From assembly GCF_016860545.1 (NCBI RefSeq), contig NZ_BNEB01000002.1, positions 930,001 to 994,000 on the forward strand: a stretch of 64,000 nt of DNA. Reading direction: 5' to 3'. The first letter of the stretch is position 1. Every line of letters starts with the position of its first letter. A program made the position numbers and the translations under genes. Below the pieces are notes generated by a model, which worked only from the letters and a program-made list of their open reading frames with translations, did no database searches and was not told the DNA's origin. Shown here in pieces: positions 61,783 to 64,000 of this stretch. The DNA is from Streptomyces asoensis (lineage in GTDB: Bacteria; Actinomycetota; Actinomycetes; Streptomycetales; Streptomycetaceae).

Positions 61783-63372
61783 TCAGAGTCCCGACCCCAG
61801 GCTCTGCGTCGTGTAGGCGCACTCCGTGTAGATGTAGCCCGACTGGAGCTTGGCCGTGTCCGAGGCGGGCGTGGCCAGGCTGTCGCCCTTGGGCTTGTGC
61901 AGGAAGTACGTCGTCCCGACCGGCAGGCTGATCGTGCGCTCCGGATAGTTCTTGCCGCTCGGGCACGGCTTGAAGGACGGGTTCAGGGTGCTGCCGAGCG
62001 AGTACGCCTTGCAGCTGCCGCAGGCCTTGAGGGTGAAACTGCCGGTGACCGGACCCGTGTACAGCACCGTCACCTCGTCGGGGCTGTCGTTCTGCACGGT
62101 GACGGAGATGCTGCCGCCGGTACGCGTCGTCGGCAGCTTCTTCCCGGCGGCCGGCACGGTCTGCGCGACCTCCGCCGCTATCGCGATCTTCTTCGCCAGC
62201 GCCGCGTTCTTGGCGGTCTTGTGCGCGGAGGCGTAGTCGGTCATGGTCTTCTGCGCCGAATCGAAGTCGCCGTCCCGGTACTGGTCCACGCCGCAGGTGT
62301 ACGCGCCGGTGTCGGCGCTCGCCGCGGCCCGCAGGGCGTCTCTGTCGAGAGCCGCGCCCGCGTCCGACTGCCCGGCGTCCAGGCCGTCGATCTGCGTGCC
62401 GAGCGTGGTGAGCCGCTGCACCGCGGAGCAGGGCTCGGCCCCGCCGAGGTCCTTCTCCGTGCGCACGACGGCCGCCGCGACGGCCGGTTCGACCTTGGCG
62501 GCCTGCTCCGACCGCGGGAACGTGGACAGCAGCTCCCCGTACTGCGAGGCCCAGGTGGCCTCCCCGGCCGTCAGCGCCGTCGAGGCGCACTCGTACAGCG
62601 AGGTCGCGAGCCGGTCGTCCGGCCAGGTCCGCAGCGCGCCGAGATCCGTCCCCGGCAGGCTTTTGGGGACCGTGCGCAGGTACTTCAGCGGTTCCACCGC
62701 CTCGCAGTACTTGCCCTGCGCGTACGGGGCGCCGACCGTCGTGTAGAAGGCCTTCATCCGCGCGGGCACCTGTTCCGCGGCGCGGGAGCCGGGGTGGTCC
62801 GACCTGAGGTCCGCGTAGGCGTCCAGCGCCTTGCGGTAGTCGGCCCGGGCCGAGGTGAACGCGCGGTCCCCGGCCGCGCGCACCAGCCGGTCGGCCTCGT
62901 CGAGCCGGTCGAGGAGCATCTGCTGGGTCGCCTCGTCACGCGCGTCGTCGTACAGCACGACGCCCCCGGCCGGTCCGACGAGCAGGAGCAGTCCCAGCCC
63001 GAGTGCGAGCGGCGCGTTCCGCAGTCCCGCCAGCGGGGTGCGCAGGCCGACGTACGCGCCGTGCGCCGCCACCGCGGCGAGGAACGCGACGTAGAGGACG
63101 AGCGCGACGCCCGGCACGCCGTCCGGGTCGGCCGGCAGCGCCACGAACAGCAGCACGGCGGTGGCGGCCCAGCACAGCACCATCAGCACCCAGCGGCGCA
63201 CCAGTGCGTAGCCCAGGCCGAGACCGCTGAGGTTGAGCACGGCCACCGCGACGGCCCGCACACCGTCCGCCGGAGCGGGCGGCGGGGACGGCGGCGCCGA
63301 CGGCATGGGTGGTGCGTACGGGAAGGCGTGATGGTTCGTGTCACCGAATCTGCCGTACTGGTCCCCCGACAT
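61783..63372 (-). CDS. Large membrane protein with extracytoplasmic helical and beta domain, function unknown
   Basis: 529 residues from ATG 63372 (GGGGGGAG site). A cytosolic Pro-rich N terminus, four hydrophobic helices (~37-57, 61-80, 86-106 and 116-140) and then a long extracytoplasmic part. Residues ~145-410 are helical with TPR-like spacing (ADRLVRAAGDRAFTSARADY, LDAYADLRSDHPGS, YRDGDFDSAQKTMTDYASAH), and ~420-529 form a Cys-containing beta domain (ISVTVQNDSPDEVTVLYTGP, ACGSCKAY). I do not recognise a named family. It may be an envelope scaffold. Confidence 0.85.
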   Translation of the reverse strand: MSGDQYGRFGDTNHHAFPYAPPMPSAPPSPPPAPADGVRAVAVAVLNLSGLGLGYALVRRWVLMVLCWAATAVLLFVALPADPDGVPGVALVLYVAFLAAVAAHGAYVGLRTPLAGLRNAPLALGLGLLLLVGPAGGVVLYDDARDEATQQMLLDRLDEADRLVRAAGDRAFTSARADYRKALDAYADLRSDHPGSRAAEQVPARMKAFYTTVGAPYAQGKYCEAVEPLKYLRTVPKSLPGTDLGALRTWPDDRLATSLYECASTALTAGEATWASQYGELLSTFPRSEQAAKVEPAVAAAVVRTEKDLGGAEPCSAVQRLTTLGTQIDGLDAGQSDAGAALDRDALRAAASADTGAYTCGVDQYRDGDFDSAQKTMTDYASAHKTAKNAALAKKIAIAAEVAQTVPAAGKKLPTTRTGGSISVTVQNDSPDEVTVLYTGPVTGSFTLKACGSCKAYSLGSTLNPSFKPCPSGKNYPERTISLPVGTTYFLHKPKGDSLATPASDTAKLQSGYIYTECAYTTQSLGSGL

Positions 63373-63525
63373 GGCGGCTCCCCCCGGTCAACTGCGTCCG
63401 CACGTCTACGATTTGTCAGTGTACGGGCGAACGGGACCGGCCGACAGGGGCGAAGGGGTTCCTGCATACGATCTGTGACCTGGGCCGATCCGCGCGGCGG
63501 GCACAGGACGCACACGAAACGGCCG

Positions 63526-63555
63526 GGCCGCCACGCGGGGGCATGCGTGGCGGCC
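63526..63555 (-). terminator. Terminator of the right surface-protein gene
   Basis: The same 11-bp stem and 8-base loop as at 40328-40357, read on the minus strand, 28 bases after the stop. Confidence 0.8.
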
Positions 63556-63583
63556 GCGGCTGCGCTATCGCGTCAGGCATGGG

Positions 63584-64000
63584 TCAGGCCACACCCCCCA
63601 CCGTCTTCTTGCGGCGCAGGGCGTAGAGGCCGGTGCCGGCGACGGCGAGGATGCCGAGTCCGGCCGCGGTCGTGGTGGGGGTGGCGAGGGCGCCGCCTCC
63701 GGTGTGCATGCCGCCGCTGGGCTTGTCGTGCTCCTTGCTCCAGCCGCCTTCGGACTCCTCGTGCCCGCCGTTCCAGGAGTCGTTGCCGTGGCCGCCGGAG
63801 CTGTCCTTGTCCTTGTAGGTCTCCGGGTCGAAGCGGGGGTCCTTGGCCGCGCCGCGGTCACCGCTGTCACCGGTCAGGGCCAGGGCCCCGCCGCCGGTGT
63901 GCATGCCGCCGCTGGGCTTGCCGTGCTCCTTGCCGTGCTCCTCCTTCTCCTCCTTGCCGTGCTCCTCCTTGCCGTGGTCTTCCTTGCCGTGGTCTTCCTT
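63584..64000 (-). CDS. Second copy of the HTGGG surface protein (5' end outside window)
   Basis: 138 codons are visible, open to the window edge. It has KEDHG/KEEHG repeats, KPSGGMHTGGGALA, the Asp/Lys-rich middle, the motif a second time, then the membrane helix and RRKK, as in the copy at 39676. The only clear protein differences are in the repeat number, one Asp/Glu change in the tract, and the extreme C terminus (TVGGVA instead of SAPGAA). It is presumably a second substrate of the same sortase. Its signal peptide and start are outside the window. Confidence 0.9.
   Translation of the reverse strand, partial: KEDHGKEDHGKEEHGKEEKEEHGKEHGKPSGGMHTGGGALALTGDSGDRGAAKDPRFDPETYKDKDSSGGHGNDSWNGGHEESEGGWSKEHDKPSGGMHTGGGALATPTTTAAGLGILAVAGTGLYALRRKKTVGGVA

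Larger units (their letters stand above)
63521..64000. repeat. Right arm of the long inverted repeat
   Basis: Reverse-complement match of 39868-40362, including the coding 3' half, the hairpin and a few bases beyond. The match begins at about 63521 and is still continuing at the window edge. One 15-bp unit of the KEDHG tract is missing relative to the left arm. Confidence 0.9.

Noticed and set aside
63309..63626. 105-codon plus-strand frame near the right edge
   Set aside because: It runs across the promoter of the 61783 gene and the terminator of the surface-protein copy, and resembles the reverse of the inverted repeat, not a protein.

Overview
The window is very GC-rich, with strong third-position GC bias, many GTG starts and many 4-base ATGA/GTGA start/stop overlaps. 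Together with a whiE-type spore-pigment polyketide cluster, a MurT/GatD pair, a conservon-type histidine kinase and many secreted Tat or lipoprotein products, this points to a Streptomyces or close relative chromosome. I see no tRNA, rRNA, CRISPR array or transposase. About 55 genes can be supported. The first is cut at its 5' end by the left edge and the last is cut at its 5' end by the right edge.

Left part (1-9.1 kb): a LytTR response regulator, a small membrane protein, a sodium:solute symporter and a LytS-type kinase form one coupled operon, probably for sensing and uptake of a small carboxylate. It is followed by a CtaG-like protein, pfkA, the lipid II amidation pair gatD/murT and peptide deformylase.

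Middle-left (9.1-37.6 kb): mostly catabolic and housekeeping genes. They include a TetR/acyl-CoA dehydrogenase pair, an aldehyde dehydrogenase, an ATP-dependent DNA ligase coupled to a NUDIX protein, a CPYC flavoprotein divergent from an XRE-cupin regulator, and a quinone oxidoreductase plus two acyl-CoA dehydrogenases that look like an alpha/beta heteromer. Next come secreted hydrolases, a methyltransferase-NUDIX fusion, a YhgE-like membrane protein with an AhpD-like protein, a VanW-family wall protein and a GH97/GH95 glycosidase pair behind a well-formed promoter flanked by inverted operator-like sites. The part ends with a STAS + MEDS/ATPase sigma-switch pair and a Ser/Thr kinase carrying an extracellular peptidoglycan-binding domain.

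Spore pigment region (37.9-47.7 kb): FAD hydroxylase, then an inserted cell-surface protein and class F-like sortase, then homologues of whiE ORFI-ORFVII in canonical order (SchA/CurD protein, cupin, KS-alpha, chain-length factor, ACP, aromatase, TcmI-type cyclase), a strong terminator and an O-methyltransferase-fold protein lacking the usual catalytic His. The surface-protein gene has an almost identical inverted copy at the right edge (63.5-64 kb), so a ~23 kb segment holding the pigment genes is bounded by inverted repeats of about 480 bp or more.

Right part (47.7-64 kb): a secreted beta-helix protein, an orphan CvnA-like kinase, and an unusual signalling locus: a XylH-like permease without any ATPase gene, and two paralogous XylF-like sugar-binding lipoproteins flanking (one translationally coupled to) a GAF-PAS-GAF-PP2C-HATPase phosphatase. 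Then follow a zinc-ribbon protein, a secreted beta-propeller-like protein, a LuxR regulator with a degenerate receiver site next to LacI-type palindromes, a D-Ala-D-Ala carboxypeptidase and a multi-pass membrane protein. The two most novel-looking assemblies are the sortase/surface-protein module inside the spore-pigment locus and the binding-protein/phosphatase module.
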